A stretch of 64,000 bases of DNA from Pseudooceanicola sp. (GCF_029213205.1 NZ_JARGNH010000008.1:4046-68045); one strand, 5' to 3'; numbered from the stretch's first letter, positions 40,101 to 49,633 are shown. Notes: generated by a model from the sequence alone, not told the origin. Translations and numbers: made by a program.

Positions 40101-40593
40101 CGACCAGCGCCCATTCCGATTGATGCAGCACGGTCGAGCTTTCGCCGGTGTGGTCATCGCCCATCGCCATCAGCACGCCGCCATGTTTCGACGACCCCGC
40201 CATATTGGCGTGACGCATCACATCGCCCGACCGGTCCACCCCCGGCCCCTTGCCATACCAGAGGCCAAAGACGCCGTCGAAGCGCCCCTCACCACGGATT
40301 TCGGCCTGCTGCGTGCCCCAGAGCGCGGTGGCCGCCAGATCCTCGTTCAACCCTTCCTCAAACCGCACATCCGCCGCCGTCAGCCATTTCGCCGCCCGGT
40401 TCATCTGCATGTCCACCGCGCCCAGAGGTGAGCCGCGATAGCCGGTCACATAGCCTGCGGTGTTCAACCCGGCGGCACGGTCGCGGGCCTTTTGCGTCAA
40501 CATCAGGCGCACCAGCGCCTGGGTTCCATTCAACAGCACCGGCGATTTTTCCAGATCGAACCGGTCATCCAAAGTGATACGGGGGGCTGTCAT
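37168..40593 (-). CDS. Indolepyruvate ferredoxin oxidoreductase, fused subunits
   Basis: Oxidative decarboxylation of aryl or other 2-oxo acids to acyl-CoA with ferredoxin. 1,141 residues in one chain: N-terminal pyrimidine-binding and TPP domains (residues 1 to about 620), a cysteine cluster about 635-670 (CEGCGDCGVQSNC, CNKDFSCLKGFC), a gamma-type domain (GVGGTGVVTIGAVLAQAA) and a C-terminal domain of the type found only in long fused enzymes. This fused form is common in alphaproteobacteria. Divergent from a LysR regulator across 168 bp, with a good palindrome between them. Confidence 0.9.
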   Translation of the reverse strand: MTAPRITLDDRFDLEKSPVLLNGTQALVRLMLTQKARDRAAGLNTAGYVTGYRGSPLGAVDMQMNRAAKWLTAADVRFEEGLNEDLAATALWGTQQAEIRGEGRFDGVFGLWYGKGPGVDRSGDVMRHANMAGSSKHGGVLMAMGDDHTGESSTVLHQSEWALVDAYMPVVSPAGVQEIIDYGIYGYALSRFSGLWVGLKTMKDTIEATSVVDGDPNRMSLITPDFPMPEGGLNIRLVDTPHEQETRMIDYKRFAAEAFSHTNGIDKRVWGKAGAKIGFVSAGKNWLDLMHALALLGIDAAEAERLGVTTYKVGQVFPLDMSGFHDWAEGLDLIVVVEEKRKLIEVQIKEAIFDDRRGRRVYGWYKGGAGGIHREELFPTRGALDPVWIAEKLGGILIEEGRDTDRIKAGLAGLSEARRNDNVQEIAARLPYFCSGCPHNSSTKLPEGSRAYAGIGCHYMVQWMDRDTLGTTHMGGEGANWIGEARFSTTEHVFQNLGDGTYNHSGIQAIRAALASGVNITYKILFNDAVAMTGGQKNEGGLSAARVAEELTGIGIKEIAVVYDEKEEPRREDFPKSVSWHERAELDSVQRRLRQVDGVSVIIYVQTCAAEKRRRRKRGSFPDPDRRVFINTDICEGCGDCGVQSNCVSIVPVDTDLGRKRAIDQSSCNKDFSCLKGFCPSFVTLEGAEIRRDTVALTDLDLPHLPAPVLPRIDGTWNVVITGVGGTGVVTIGAVLAQAAQIDGKGAGMMEMAGLAQKGGAVHIHVRLAERPDDINAIRVATGEADALIGGDLVVSAGAKTLGLTKTGRTGAVVNAHEIITGDFTRDTEFSLPSERLTLQLQARLQDKVTLFDASELARVTLGDSIYSNMMIFGAAWQMGLIPLPHAAISQAIELNGTAVDKNLRAFEIGRWACLHVDAAAEVSAAGPVEKPKSLAAQIDLRADHLTGYQNAALAAKYRALVDPITDPRLREAVAKGYHKLLSYKDEYEVARLHGETRAKAEAQFGGDFKVKYHLAPPMLGGKAADGRPAKREFGAWMGGLLRLLTRFKALRGTAFDPFGRSVERRMERALIAEYEADMAEVLANVDAATLETAISLAELPLSIRGFGPVKQGNATRAAASRAALLATFRAGGPGQRVAAE

Positions 40594-40639
40594 GTGCGTG
40601 TCCTCCCTGTCGACGCAGAATCAAGTGTAGCGCAAAAAA

Positions 40640-40658
40640 AGGTCACAAGATATGACCT
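40640..40658. promoter_or_regulatory. Candidate LysR operator
   Basis: AGGTCA-N7-TGACCT, perfect six-base arms, in the divergent interval between the oxidoreductase and the LysR gene. The size and position fit a LysR-type recognition site. Confidence 0.5.
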
Positions 40659-40761
40659 AGAACGCAATTTTCCCACTGCCCCCTACCCGGGACGCAAGGT
40701 TTTCGTTACAGGGCATATCTATGTCGTTCATCCAGACCAGAGCGACCGGAAAGTTGCTGAG

Positions 40762-41685
40762 ATGGATTGGGATAAATTAAGAATATTTCACGCGGTCGCC
40801 GATGCCGGCAGCCTTACCCATGCGGGTGAGGCGCTGCATCTGTCGCAATCTGCGGTATCGCGGCAGATTCGCGCGCTTGAGGAATCGCTGAACACCACTC
40901 TGTTTCACCGCCACGCGCGCGGACTGATTCTCACCGAACAGGGCGAATTGCTGTTTGACGCCACCCGGGCGATGGCCAAACGACTGGACAGCGCCACCGC
41001 CCGCATTCGCGACAGCGAAGAAGAGGTGTTTGGCGAATTGCGGGTGACCACCACCATTGGTTTCGGCTCACTCTGGCTGGCGCCGCGGTTGTTCAAGCTT
41101 TACGAACGCTTTCCCGACCTCAAGATCGATCTGATGCTCGAGGAACGGGTTCTCGACCTGCCAATGCGCGAGGCCGATGTCGCCATCCGGATGAAAGAGC
41201 CGAGCCAGGCCGACCTGATCCGCAAGCGGCTGATGTCGGTGCGGATGCGCTGCTATGCCAGCCCCGCATATCTGCAAGAGCATGGCCGCCCCGAGCAGAT
41301 AGAAGACATCAGCGGCCACCGGTTGATCTGCCAGAATCCCTCCGCCGCGCAGGTTGCTGCCGGGGCCGGTCTGGTGGCGCAATTGCTGAGCCAGGATGTG
41401 CGATCCCTGCTGACTGTGAACAACTATTTCGGAGTGCTGCAGGGGGTGATTTCAAACCTCGGAATCGGCGTGTTACCGGATTACCTGATCGAGGATTTCC
41501 CGCTGCTGGAACGGGTCCTGCCGGATATTGAATCCAACGAAGTGCCGGTGTTCATCGCCTTCCCCGAAGAGCTGCGTCATTCCAAGCGTATCGCCGCGTT
41601 TCGCGACTTCGTGCAGGAAGAAGTCATCGCCCATCGTCGCCGTATTCGGGATAGAGGCGAGGAGTCCAGCAACAGCACAACTTGA
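40762..41685 (+). CDS. LysR-family transcriptional regulator
   Basis: 307 residues from ATG 40762 (MDWDKLRIFHAVADAGS): N-terminal winged helix-turn-helix (LTHAGEALHLSQSAVSRQIRALE), then the substrate-binding domain. Its position divergent to the indolepyruvate oxidoreductase suggests that gene as target. An upstream frame to 40492 overlaps the neighbour and is discarded. The effector is unknown. Confidence 0.9.
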   Translation: MDWDKLRIFHAVADAGSLTHAGEALHLSQSAVSRQIRALEESLNTTLFHRHARGLILTEQGELLFDATRAMAKRLDSATARIRDSEEEVFGELRVTTTIGFGSLWLAPRLFKLYERFPDLKIDLMLEERVLDLPMREADVAIRMKEPSQADLIRKRLMSVRMRCYASPAYLQEHGRPEQIEDISGHRLICQNPSAAQVAAGAGLVAQLLSQDVRSLLTVNNYFGVLQGVISNLGIGVLPDYLIEDFPLLERVLPDIESNEVPVFIAFPEELRHSKRIAAFRDFVQEEVIAHRRRIRDRGEESSNSTT

Positions 41686-41739
41686 TGAGGCATGTGGGCA
41701 ACGCATGGCGGGCATGTTGCAGCTGCGGCAAAAAGGTTC

Positions 41740-41768
41740 TTGAACGATTCTAAATCGACACTTAATTG
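41740..41768 (+). promoter_or_regulatory. Candidate promoter of a small RNA
   Basis: TTGAAC (41740-41745) and TAATTG (41763-41768), separated by 17 bases, in a non-coding interval and followed within 90 bases by a strong terminator. Confidence 0.5.
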
Positions 41769-41774
41769 GGCTCA

Positions 41775-41856
41775 TGGCGATGGTTCTGCCTTCGGGCGCA
41801 TCATCTTCATACCTCCCTGTTGGACTAGGCCGGGTTTAGTACCCGGCCTTTTTTTT
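41775..41856 (+). ncRNA. Candidate small regulatory RNA with CCUCCC motif
   Basis: In the 365-bp gap between the LysR gene and purL, a promoter-like pair is followed by about 80 bases with no ORF that end in a terminator hairpin. The would-be RNA has a small stem GCC-UUCG-GGC (41788-41797) flanked by GATG/CATC, then an open stretch with CCUCCC at 41812-41817, and the terminal hairpin. A free CCUCC motif can pair with Shine-Dalgarno sequences and is typical of several alphaproteobacterial small RNAs. It could instead be just the terminator of the LysR gene. The rest of the gap (41857-42050) holds the purL leader. Confidence 0.5.
41828..41856 (+). terminator. Strong Rho-independent terminator
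   Basis: GGCCGGG (41828-41834), loop TTTAGTA, CCCGGCC (41842-41848), then eight T residues. Confidence 0.92.
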
Positions 41857-42050
41857 GCCCACGGCCTTCTGCAGGTGCAGCATGGGCGCGATCCGGCGAA
41901 ACCTTGCCCGCCAAATCTGACATCCGCAGATGACACCCCCGCGACCGGCCGATATGTTTCCCGCCTTTTTACGCCAGGATCGCCCGCGCCCCTTCCCCCC
42001 TTTGTTGCTCTGTCGTAAAGGGGGGCCAAAGATCGAACCGGGGGAACACC

Positions 42051-44210
42051 ATGCAGGATCCGCAGATCACGTCCGAGCTGATCGCCGCACACGGCATCAA
42101 GCCCGACGAATACGCCGAGATCCTGCGCATTCTCAACCGCGACCCGACCTTCACCGAACTCGGCATTTTTTCGGCGATGTGGAACGAACATTGCTCCTAT
42201 AAATCGTCAAAGAAATGGCTGCGCACCCTGCCCACGACGGGTCCGCAGGTGATCTGCGGCCCTGGTGAGAATGCCGGCGTGGTCGATATCGGCGATGGTC
42301 AGGCGGTGGTGTTCAAGATGGAAAGCCACAACCACCCCTCCTATATCGAGCCCTATCAGGGCGCCGCCACCGGTGTCGGCGGCATTCTGCGTGACGTCTT
42401 TACCATGGGTGCCCGACCGATTGCCGCGATGAATTCGCTGTCCTTTGGCAGCCCGGATCACCCCAAGACCCGGCAGTTGGTGCATGGCGTGGTCGAAGGC
42501 GTCGGCGGCTATGGCAATTGCTTTGGCGTTCCCACGGTGGGTGGCGAGGTCCGGTTCGATCCGGCCTATAACGGCAATTGCCTGGTCAATGCCTTTGCCG
42601 CCGGTCTGGCCGACACCGACAGCATTTTCTACTCCGCCGCCTCCGGCGTCGGCATGCCGGTGGTCTATCTCGGTGCCAAGACCGGGCGTGACGGCGTCGG
42701 CGGCGCCACCATGGCCTCGGCTGAATTCGACGACACCATCGAGGAAAAGCGCCCCACGGTGCAGGTCGGCGATCCGTTCACCGAAAAACGGCTGATGGAG
42801 GCCTGTCTTGAGCTGATGCAGACCGGCGCCGTGATCTCGATCCAGGACATGGGCGCCGCCGGGCTGACCTGTTCGGCGGTCGAGATGGGCGACAAGGGCC
42901 AGTTGGGGGTCAGGCTGAACCTCGACGATGTGCCCTGCCGCGAAGAGAATATGACCGCCTACGAGATGATGCTGTCGGAATCCCAGGAACGGATGCTGAT
43001 GGTCCTGAACCCGGACAAAGAGGCCGAGGCGCGGGCGGTGTTCGACAAATGGGATCTCGACTTCGCCATTGTCGGCGAAACCCTCCCCGAGGACCGGTTC
43101 CTGATCGTGCATAAGGGCGAAGTTCGCGCCGATCTGCCGCTGCGCGCCTTGTCGGGCAATGCGCCGGAATACGACCGCCCGCATATCCCGGCTCCATCGG
43201 CGGCGGCGCTGACCGACGTGCCGCAGATCGACCCGATCGATGGGCTGCGCGCCCTGATCGGATCGCTCAACTACACCGCCAAGCAATGGGTCTATGAACA
43301 ATATGACACCATGGTGATGGCCGACACGATGCGCATTCCGGGTCTCGGCGCGGGCATCGTCCGGGTGCATGGCACCACCAAGGCGCTGGCCTTTACCAGC
43401 GATGTCACCCCGCGCTACGTCATGGCGAACCCGGTTGAGGGCGGCAAACAGGCCGTGGCCGAGGCCTATCGCAACCTCTGTGCGGTCGGCGCCCTGCCGC
43501 TGGCGACCACTGACAACCTCAACTTCGGCAACCCCGAAAGACCCGAGATCATGGGCCAATTCGTCGGCGCCATTCAGGGCATCGGCCTGGCGGTCGCGGC
43601 CCTGGATGTGCCGATCGTGTCCGGCAATGTCTCGCTCTACAACGAAACCGATGGCACCGGGATCCTGCCGACTCCGACAATCGGTGCGGTTGGGCTGATC
43701 GCCGATACCGCCGATGCAATCACCGGCGTGGCACGGGATGGCCAGATGCTGCTGCTGATCGGCGACACCGCTGGCCATCTCGGCCAATCGGCGCTGCTGG
43801 CCGAAGCCTTTGGCCGCACCGAGGGCGACGCGCCACCGGTCGATCTGATCGCGGAAAAGCGGCATGGCAGCTTCATCCGGGAAAATCACCAGTTGATCCA
43901 CGCCTGCACCGATCTCAGCGACGGCGGGCTGGCGCTTGCCGCCTTTGAAATGGCTGAAACCGCAGGCATTGGCCTGAAGATCGAAGCCACCACCACAGCC
44001 GAGCTGTTTGGCGAAGATCAGGCGCGCTATCTGATCGCCTGCGACTTCGACCAGGCCGAGGCGCTGATGGTCGCCGCCGGCCAGGCCGGGGTGCCGATTG
44101 CCCATATCGGCCGCTTTGGCGGCGAGATGGTCCAGTTCGGCGACAGCGCCGCGCCGCTGGCCGAGCTTGCCACATTGTTTCGCGGCACCTTTGAGGCGCG
44201 GCTGGGCTGA
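42051..44210 (+). CDS. purL: Phosphoribosylformylglycinamidine synthase subunit PurL
   Basis: ATP-dependent amidation in purine synthesis. 719 residues, the small PurL form that works with PurQ and PurS, neither of which is in the window. Landmarks: [43 protein letters not shown] and [13 protein letters not shown]. The start at 42051 follows a GGGG-rich ribosome site. Confidence 0.95.
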   Translation: MQDPQITSELIAAHGIKPDEYAEILRILNRDPTFTELGIFSAMWNEHCSYKSSKKWLRTLPTTGPQVICGPGENAGVVDIGDGQAVVFKMESHNHPSYIEPYQGAATGVGGILRDVFTMGARPIAAMNSLSFGSPDHPKTRQLVHGVVEGVGGYGNCFGVPTVGGEVRFDPAYNGNCLVNAFAAGLADTDSIFYSAASGVGMPVVYLGAKTGRDGVGGATMASAEFDDTIEEKRPTVQVGDPFTEKRLMEACLELMQTGAVISIQDMGAAGLTCSAVEMGDKGQLGVRLNLDDVPCREENMTAYEMMLSESQERMLMVLNPDKEAEARAVFDKWDLDFAIVGETLPEDRFLIVHKGEVRADLPLRALSGNAPEYDRPHIPAPSAAALTDVPQIDPIDGLRALIGSLNYTAKQWVYEQYDTMVMADTMRIPGLGAGIVRVHGTTKALAFTSDVTPRYVMANPVEGGKQAVAEAYRNLCAVGALPLATTDNLNFGNPERPEIMGQFVGAIQGIGLAVAALDVPIVSGNVSLYNETDGTGILPTPTIGAVGLIADTADAITGVARDGQMLLLIGDTAGHLGQSALLAEAFGRTEGDAPPVDLIAEKRHGSFIRENHQLIHACTDLSDGGLALAAFEMAETAGIGLKIEATTTAELFGEDQARYLIACDFDQAEALMVAAGQAGVPIAHIGRFGGEMVQFGDSAAPLAELATLFRGTFEARLG

Positions 44211-44218
44211 GCGCCGCG

Positions 44219-44749
44219 ATGGCTGCCGGAACCGATCCTGTCCTCAGCCTGCCGGAACTGAAGGCCGATTGTTCGGCCTGCGCCGCGCTCTGCTGTGTCG
44301 GGCTGGCGTTTGACCGTGGCAACAGCTTTGCCATCGACAAACCGGCGGGTCAGGCCTGTCCCAACCTCGCCGGTCACGCCTGCCGGATTCACGACAAGCT
44401 GGGGGATCAGGGATTTTCCGGCTGCGCCGCCTATGATTGCGTCGGCGCCGGGCAGCGCACCCTGGCGCTCTATTCCGGGATCAGCTGGCAGGACGATCCG
44501 ACGCGTCTGGCGCCGATGCTGGACACTTTCGCGCATCTGCGCCGCCTGCACGAGCTGATCGCCCTGCTCGACACCGCTGCAGGTCTGACGCTGCCGGCAT
44601 CGGTCGAGGCGCGGCGGCTGGCGCTGTTGACCCAGATCTGCCCAGAGACGATGACCCCGGCCGAGGCCGACAGCCTGGCCACCGGCCCGTTGCCGGGCGC
44701 GGTGCGCGACTTCTTGCGCGGGTTGCGGGATCATCTGGCGCCGCAGTGA
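44219..44749 (+). CDS. Conserved protein with N-terminal cysteine cluster
   Basis: 176 residues, eight bases after purL. The first 75 residues carry seven clustered cysteines in a pattern C-x2-C-x3-CC ... C (ACPNLAG) ... C (HACRIHD) ... C (FSGCAAYDC), spaced like a metal or iron-sulfur site. The rest is helical and plain. Similar N-termini occur in pentapeptide-repeat proteins of other bacteria, but no repeats are present here. No function can be assigned. It lies just upstream of bolA and grxD, which act in iron-sulfur metabolism, which makes a metal-related role plausible. Confidence 0.7.
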   Translation: MAAGTDPVLSLPELKADCSACAALCCVGLAFDRGNSFAIDKPAGQACPNLAGHACRIHDKLGDQGFSGCAAYDCVGAGQRTLALYSGISWQDDPTRLAPMLDTFAHLRRLHELIALLDTAAGLTLPASVEARRLALLTQICPETMTPAEADSLATGPLPGAVRDFLRGLRDHLAPQ

Positions 44750-44807
44750 CCCTTGCCCCGCGCGCATCCGCGTCATACATCTGAGCCAGACAGAAACGGA
44801 GCCGCAC

Positions 44808-45044
44808 ATGGCCATCACGGCGCAAGACATCGAAGATCTGATCCGCGACGCCTTTCCCCACGCCCAGATTCTGGTCGAAGGCGACGACGGCGCACATTTC
44901 TCGGCCCAGGTGATCGACGAAAGCTTTCGCGGCATCAACCGGGTCCAGCAGCAGCGCGCGGTCTATGCCGCGCTGAAAGGCAAGATGGACGGATCGCAGG
45001 GCGATTTGCACGCCCTCGCCCTGACCACCAAAGCCCCCGACTGA
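44808..45044 (+). CDS. bolA: BolA-family protein
   Basis: 78 residues with the class II KH-like BolA fold (LVEGDDGAHFSAQVIDESFRG, then RVQQQRAVYAAL). BolA proteins form [2Fe-2S]-bridged complexes with monothiol glutaredoxins; the partner is the next gene. The conserved His in GAHFSA is the usual cluster ligand. Confidence 0.9.
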   Translation: MAITAQDIEDLIRDAFPHAQILVEGDDGAHFSAQVIDESFRGINRVQQQRAVYAALKGKMDGSQGDLHALALTTKAPD

Positions 45045-45088
45045 CCGTTCGCCGCCTCGCGGTCCGGTCCATGACCAAGGAACATCAG

Positions 45089-45448
45089 ATGAGCACCACA
45101 GATCAGATCAAAGACACAGTCACCACCAGCGACGTCGTCCTGTTCATGAAGGGCACCAAAGAGATGCCGCAATGCGGATTCTCCAGCCGCGTCGCGGGCG
45201 TGCTGAATTACATGGGCGTCGAATACGCCGATGTGAACGTCCTGGCCGACGAAGGCATCCGCCAGGGGATCAAGGACTATTCCGACTGGCCGACGATCCC
45301 GCAGCTTTATGTCAAAGGCGAATTCGTCGGCGGCTGCGACATCATAACCGAAATGACCCTCTCGGGTGAGCTGGATCAGCTGTTCGAAACCAATGGCATC
45401 CAGTTCAACAAGGACGCCGCGGAAAAGATCCGCGCCGCCAACGGCTGA
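45089..45448 (+). CDS. grxD: Monothiol glutaredoxin (Grx4 type)
   Basis: 119 residues with the monothiol active site CGFS (MPQCGFSSR) and WPTIPQLYVKGEFVGGCDI. Carries [2Fe-2S] clusters with BolA for iron-sulfur delivery and iron sensing. ATG 45089 chosen because AAGGA lies eight bases upstream. The bolA-grxD pairing is conserved in alphaproteobacteria. Confidence 0.93.
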   Translation: MSTTDQIKDTVTTSDVVLFMKGTKEMPQCGFSSRVAGVLNYMGVEYADVNVLADEGIRQGIKDYSDWPTIPQLYVKGEFVGGCDIITEMTLSGELDQLFETNGIQFNKDAAEKIRAANG

Positions 45449-45479
45449 AGTCAGAAAATTGAACAGGCGCGGTCGGGGT

Positions 45480-45878
45480 TCAGCCCGGCTGCGCCTTTTC
45501 CTCAAGTGAGGCGGCCAGCGATTCCGCCCGCGCGGCCAGTTCGGCCAGCGTATCGGTGACCCGGGTCGGCACCACCGGCACCTCGATCCGCTGCGGCGCC
45601 GGCGCCGGGGCCGATTTCAGCGTCTCGATCTCGGCCCGCAGCGCCTCCAGGTCGCGCTGGGATTCGCGCTGCTTGTCCTCCAGCCCGGCGGTGCGGTCAG
45701 CCAGCATCAGCCCCGCCATCAGCAGCATCCGGCCCTCAGGCACCCGACCGATCTGATCCGCCAGAGCGGTCGCCTCGGTGTCCAGCATCTTGGCAGCGCT
45801 CAGCAGGTAATGCTCTTCGCCCTCGGCGCAGGCGACTTCGAATTGACGTCCGCCAATGGTGATTTCGATTTCCGGCAT
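45480..45878 (-). CDS. zapA: Cell division protein ZapA
   Basis: Promotes FtsZ bundling at the division ring. 132 residues: N-terminal ZapA head (IEITIGGRQFEVACAEGEEHYLLSAAKMLD) and a C-terminal coiled coil. The start codon overlaps the stop of the upstream coiled-coil gene by one base. No 6S RNA was seen in the short gap downstream. Confidence 0.85.
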   Translation of the reverse strand: MPEIEITIGGRQFEVACAEGEEHYLLSAAKMLDTEATALADQIGRVPEGRMLLMAGLMLADRTAGLEDKQRESQRDLEALRAEIETLKSAPAPAPQRIEVPVVPTRVTDTLAELAARAESLAASLEEKAQPG

Positions 45879-46390
45879 CAGTGATCCCCCCCGGATGCGC
45901 CATTGGCCACCAGCGGCACCAGAGCGGTGACAATGGCATCGGCCTCGCTGCGGTCCACCGAACGGGCGGCGCGCAGCGCGTCAAGCTCGGCCTGCATCGC
46001 GCTGTTGATCAGATCCGGCTCGCCGACACCCGTTTCATTGGCCTCGCGCAGGGCGCGGTTGCTGTCGCGCAGCTGATCATTGGCCATCCGCAGCCGCTGC
46101 AAATCCTGATCCAGCTGCACCATTGCGGCACGCTGATCGGCCAACGCCCGGTCGGTCTGATTGGCGGCGTCTTCCTGACGCGCCTTCAGGGTGCGCAACC
46201 GTTCCTCCAGCTGTGCGTTGGCCAGTTTTTCGCTCTCAAGCGCCTGTTGCAGCGCCATCAGGGCAGCCGGGTCGACCTGCGGCGCAGCGGCTTTGGCACT
46301 GTCGATGCCAGCCACCGCATCCCCAATCCGGTCCAGCGCCGTCTGTATCCGGCCCTGCAATTCGTCAAGATGCGCTTCGCTTTCACTCAT
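45878..46390 (-). CDS. Coiled-coil protein upstream of zapA
   Basis: 170 residues, nearly all predicted helix and coiled coil from about 1 to 130 (long runs of E, L, A, R, Q). No catalytic motif or signal peptide. The overlap with zapA (TGATG) suggests a shared role at the division site; this is inference from position. ATG 46390 (MSESEAHLDELQ) is preferred over an 80-codon longer frame. Confidence 0.75.
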   Translation of the reverse strand: MSESEAHLDELQGRIQTALDRIGDAVAGIDSAKAAAPQVDPAALMALQQALESEKLANAQLEERLRTLKARQEDAANQTDRALADQRAAMVQLDQDLQRLRMANDQLRDSNRALREANETGVGEPDLINSAMQAELDALRAARSVDRSEADAIVTALVPLVANGASGGDH

Positions 46391-46538
46391 GCCTTGATCC
46401 TTGTCTGGTTCCCGCCTGCGCCAAAACCGCCCGGCGAATCGCCGCGCATCGGCGCTTTGCCCCAGTCTATCCAATGGTTTCGCCATTTCCCAATGGCAAG
46501 GCGTCGCCAGGTTTTCCGCCACCCCCGGTCCGCCGCCC

Positions 46539-46566
46539 TTGAACTTCGCCACCCGGCTGCTATCAG
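46539..46566 (+). promoter_or_regulatory. Candidate tkt promoter
   Basis: TTGAAC (46539-46544) and TATCAG (46561-46566) with a 16-base spacer, about 40 bases before the tkt start. Confidence 0.4.
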
Positions 46567-46607
46567 CGGTGTATCTGCTGCCCCTTTCGCCACAAAGGAT
46601 TGCGACC

Positions 46608-48623
46608 ATGGACATCGCTGCCCTGCGCACCGCCCATCCCGATCATTGGAAACTGGCCTGCGCCATCCGCGTGCTGACGCTGGACGCTGTCGCCGCCGCA
46701 AATTCCGGCCATTCCGGCATGCCGATGGGCATGGCCGATGTCGCCACCGTGCTGTTTACCAAACATCTGAAATTCGACGCCGCGGCGCCGAACTGGATCG
46801 ACCGCGACCGGTTCATCCTGTCGGCGGGCCATGGGTCGATGCTGCTCTATTCGCTGCTACACCTGACTGGCTATGAGCAATTCCCGATCGAGGAAATCAA
46901 GAATTTCCGCCAATTGGGCGCCCGCACCGCCGGCCACCCGGAAAACTTCCTCGCCCAGGGCATCGAAACGACGACCGGGCCGCTGGGTCAGGGCATCGCC
47001 AATTCCGTCGGTTTTGCCATGGCCGAAGAGATGCTGCGCGCCCGCTATGGCAAGAAGGTGATGGATCACCACACCTATGTCATCGCCGGGGACGGTTGCC
47101 TGATGGAGGGCATCAGCCAGGAGGCGATTGGCCTTGCCGGACGCCATGATCTGTCCAGGCTTATCCTGTTCTGGGACAACAACGGCATCACCATTGACGG
47201 CAAGGTCGATCTTTCGGACCGCACCGACCAGGTGCAGCGCTTTCGCGCCTCGGGCTGGCATGTGCAAGAGGTGGATGGCCACGATCCCGACGCCATTGAC
47301 GCCGCCATTACGGCCGCGAAGAACACCAACAAACCGTCGATGATCGCCTGCAAGACCCATATCGCCATCGGATCTTCGGCGCAGGACACCTCAAAAGGTC
47401 ACGGCGCGTTGACCGACCCCAAGCTGATCGCCGACGCCCGCAAGGCCTATGGCTGGACCGCCGGGCCGTTCGACATCCCCAAAGACATCAAATCCAGCTG
47501 GGAAGAAGCCGGGCGCCGCAGCGCTGCCGAACGCTTTGCCTGGGAGGAGCGCTTTGGCGGCTTGTCCGACCGTCGCCAGGCCGAGATCAACCGCGTCTTT
47601 GCCGGCGAAGTGCCGAACAAGCTGGCCTCGGTGATCCGCGCGTTGAAGAAACAGGCCTCGCTCGGGCAGCCCAAGATGGCGACGCGCAAAAGCTCGGAAC
47701 TGGTGCTTGAGGTGGTGAACCCGGTGCTGCCGGAAACCGTGGGCGGATCCGCCGATCTGACCGGATCGAACAACACTCTGACCGGCGATCTCGGGATCTT
47801 TGACACTGACAACCGCAAGGGCCGCTTTGTCCATTGGGGCATCCGTGAACACGGCATGGCCTCGGCGATGAACGGCATGGCGCTGCACGGCGGCATCCGG
47901 CCCTATTCCGGCACCTTCATGTGTTTCACCGATTACGCCCGCCCGGCGATGCGCCTGTCGGCACTGATGCGTCAGCCGGTGGTCTATGTGATGACCCATG
48001 ACAGCATCGGCCTGGGCGAAGACGGCCCGACTCACCAGCCGGTCGAACATCTGGCGATGTCGCGCGCCACCCCCAACACCCTGGTGTTCCGCCCCGCCGA
48101 TACGGTGGAAACCGCCGAGGCCTGGGAAATCGCGCTGACCCAGACCGGCACCCCTTCGGTGCTGTCACTGACCCGGCAGAACCTGCCGACGGTGCGCAAG
48201 GAACACAAGAACCGCAATCTGGTGGCGCAGGGCGCCTATGTTCTGGCCGAATCCGAGGGCAAGCGCCAGGCGATCCTGCTGGCCACCGGATCCGAGGTCG
48301 AAATCGCGCTCGCCGCGCGGGATCTGTTGCAGGCCGAAGGCATCGGCACCCGGGTGGTTTCAATGCCCTGCTGGGAATTGTTCGAGGCACAGGACGAGAA
48401 AACCCGCCGCCGGGTGCTGCCCGCAGGCCCGGTGCGGGTCGCGGTCGAGGCCGGGGTGCGCCAGGGCTGGGACCGCTGGCTCTGCGGCGAAGGCGGACGG
48501 TCGTCCAAGGCCGGATTCATCGGGATGACCAGCTTTGGCGCATCGGCCCCGGCCGAGGTGCTCTATGAGCATTTCGGGATCACCGCCGAGGCGGTTGCCA
48601 CAGAGGTAAAATCGCTGCTCTAG
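46608..48623 (+). CDS. tkt: Transketolase
   Basis: TPP-dependent transfer of two-carbon units in the pentose phosphate pathway. 671 residues with the TPP motif [13 protein letters not shown]...NN, GHPENF and the [11 protein letters not shown] active-site loop. Start ATG 46608 ([16 protein letters not shown]). Close to gap, which shares the glyceraldehyde 3-phosphate node. Confidence 0.95.
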   Translation: MDIAALRTAHPDHWKLACAIRVLTLDAVAAANSGHSGMPMGMADVATVLFTKHLKFDAAAPNWIDRDRFILSAGHGSMLLYSLLHLTGYEQFPIEEIKNFRQLGARTAGHPENFLAQGIETTTGPLGQGIANSVGFAMAEEMLRARYGKKVMDHHTYVIAGDGCLMEGISQEAIGLAGRHDLSRLILFWDNNGITIDGKVDLSDRTDQVQRFRASGWHVQEVDGHDPDAIDAAITAAKNTNKPSMIACKTHIAIGSSAQDTSKGHGALTDPKLIADARKAYGWTAGPFDIPKDIKSSWEEAGRRSAAERFAWEERFGGLSDRRQAEINRVFAGEVPNKLASVIRALKKQASLGQPKMATRKSSELVLEVVNPVLPETVGGSADLTGSNNTLTGDLGIFDTDNRKGRFVHWGIREHGMASAMNGMALHGGIRPYSGTFMCFTDYARPAMRLSALMRQPVVYVMTHDSIGLGEDGPTHQPVEHLAMSRATPNTLVFRPADTVETAEAWEIALTQTGTPSVLSLTRQNLPTVRKEHKNRNLVAQGAYVLAESEGKRQAILLATGSEVEIALAARDLLQAEGIGTRVVSMPCWELFEAQDEKTRRRVLPAGPVRVAVEAGVRQGWDRWLCGEGGRSSKAGFIGMTSFGASAPAEVLYEHFGITAEAVATEVKSLL

Positions 48624-48694
48624 GCCACCTACGCGCTGGACCATCCCGGGGCAGCGGTTAGGATGCGCCCCAATCCAGAAGGAGCGGAGCGCAG

Positions 48695-49633
48695 ATGGCC
48701 AACGTCATGATCTTGTCACCCAAAGAGTCAGGTTTTACGCGCGAAATCAAATTGCTGCTGCCTGATCTTGAGGTTGTGAGCGTGCACAGCCCCGAACAGG
48801 CGATTGCCGAAGCCGACGGGGTGACGACGCTGATCACCCTGGGCAGCGAGGTGACGCCTGCCGTCCTTGACGCGATGCCGGATCTGCAATGGATTCAGGC
48901 GCTGTCTGCAGGGACTGACAATATCCTGGAGATGCCCGGCCTGCGCGACGGCGTCGCGGTCACCTCGCTCTCAGGCGCGCATGGGCCGCAGATGGCCGAG
49001 CTGGCGATCCTGATGATGCTGGCGCTGCCGCGCAATCTACCCCGGATGATCGACAATCAGGCCAGTCACAAATGGCGGCGCAGGCCGCAGCCGATCCTGG
49101 TGGGCAAGCGCCTGTGCGTTCTCGGCCTTGGCGCGATTGCCGAGGCGCTGGTGGCCCGGGCCCTGCCCTTCGGGCTTGAAATCACCGGGGTGTCGGACGG
49201 ACGCAGCGACATGGCCGGTGTCACCCGCATCTATCCCTATGCCGAGCTGGAACAGGCCGCTGCCGAGGCGGATTTCCTCTGCATCCTCGCCCCGTTGAGC
49301 GACCGCAGCCGGGGCATCGTCAATGCCGCGGTGCTGACGGCGCTGGGGCCTGCGGGCTATCTGATCTCGATGGGCCGCGGCCCGGTGATCGACGAGGCGG
49401 CGCTGGCCGAGGCGCTGCTCAACGAAGGCATTGCCGGCGCCGGGCTCGATGTGTTTTGCGTCGAACCGCTGCCGCAGGACAGCCCGTTCTGGGACCTGCC
49501 CAATGTCATCATCACCCCGCATGTCGGCGGCCTTTCCGACCGTTACGCGGCCCAGGCGGCCCCGATCGTGGCGGCAAACCTGACCGCCTGGGCGACGGGC
49601 GGCATTGCGGCGCTGACCAACCGGGTCCGCTAA
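48695..49633 (+). CDS. D-2-hydroxyacid dehydrogenase (NAD-dependent)
   Basis: 312 residues with the Rossmann motif VLGLGAIAEALVARA and D-isomer dehydrogenase landmarks: the Arg region LISMGRGPVIDE, the Glu region VFCVEPLP and the catalytic His in ITPHVGG. Substrate could be glyoxylate/hydroxypyruvate or phosphoglycerate-like; not resolvable. It lies between tkt and gap, same strand, with an AGAAGGAG ribosome site. Confidence 0.85.
   Translation: MANVMILSPKESGFTREIKLLLPDLEVVSVHSPEQAIAEADGVTTLITLGSEVTPAVLDAMPDLQWIQALSAGTDNILEMPGLRDGVAVTSLSGAHGPQMAELAILMMLALPRNLPRMIDNQASHKWRRRPQPILVGKRLCVLGLGAIAEALVARALPFGLEITGVSDGRSDMAGVTRIYPYAELEQAAAEADFLCILAPLSDRSRGIVNAAVLTALGPAGYLISMGRGPVIDEAALAEALLNEGIAGAGLDVFCVEPLPQDSPFWDLPNVIITPHVGGLSDRYAAQAAPIVAANLTAWATGGIAALTNRVR

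Noticed and set aside
45449-45479. 6S RNA near zapA
   Set aside because: 6S RNA often adjoins zapA, but only about 30 bases separate zapA from grxD.
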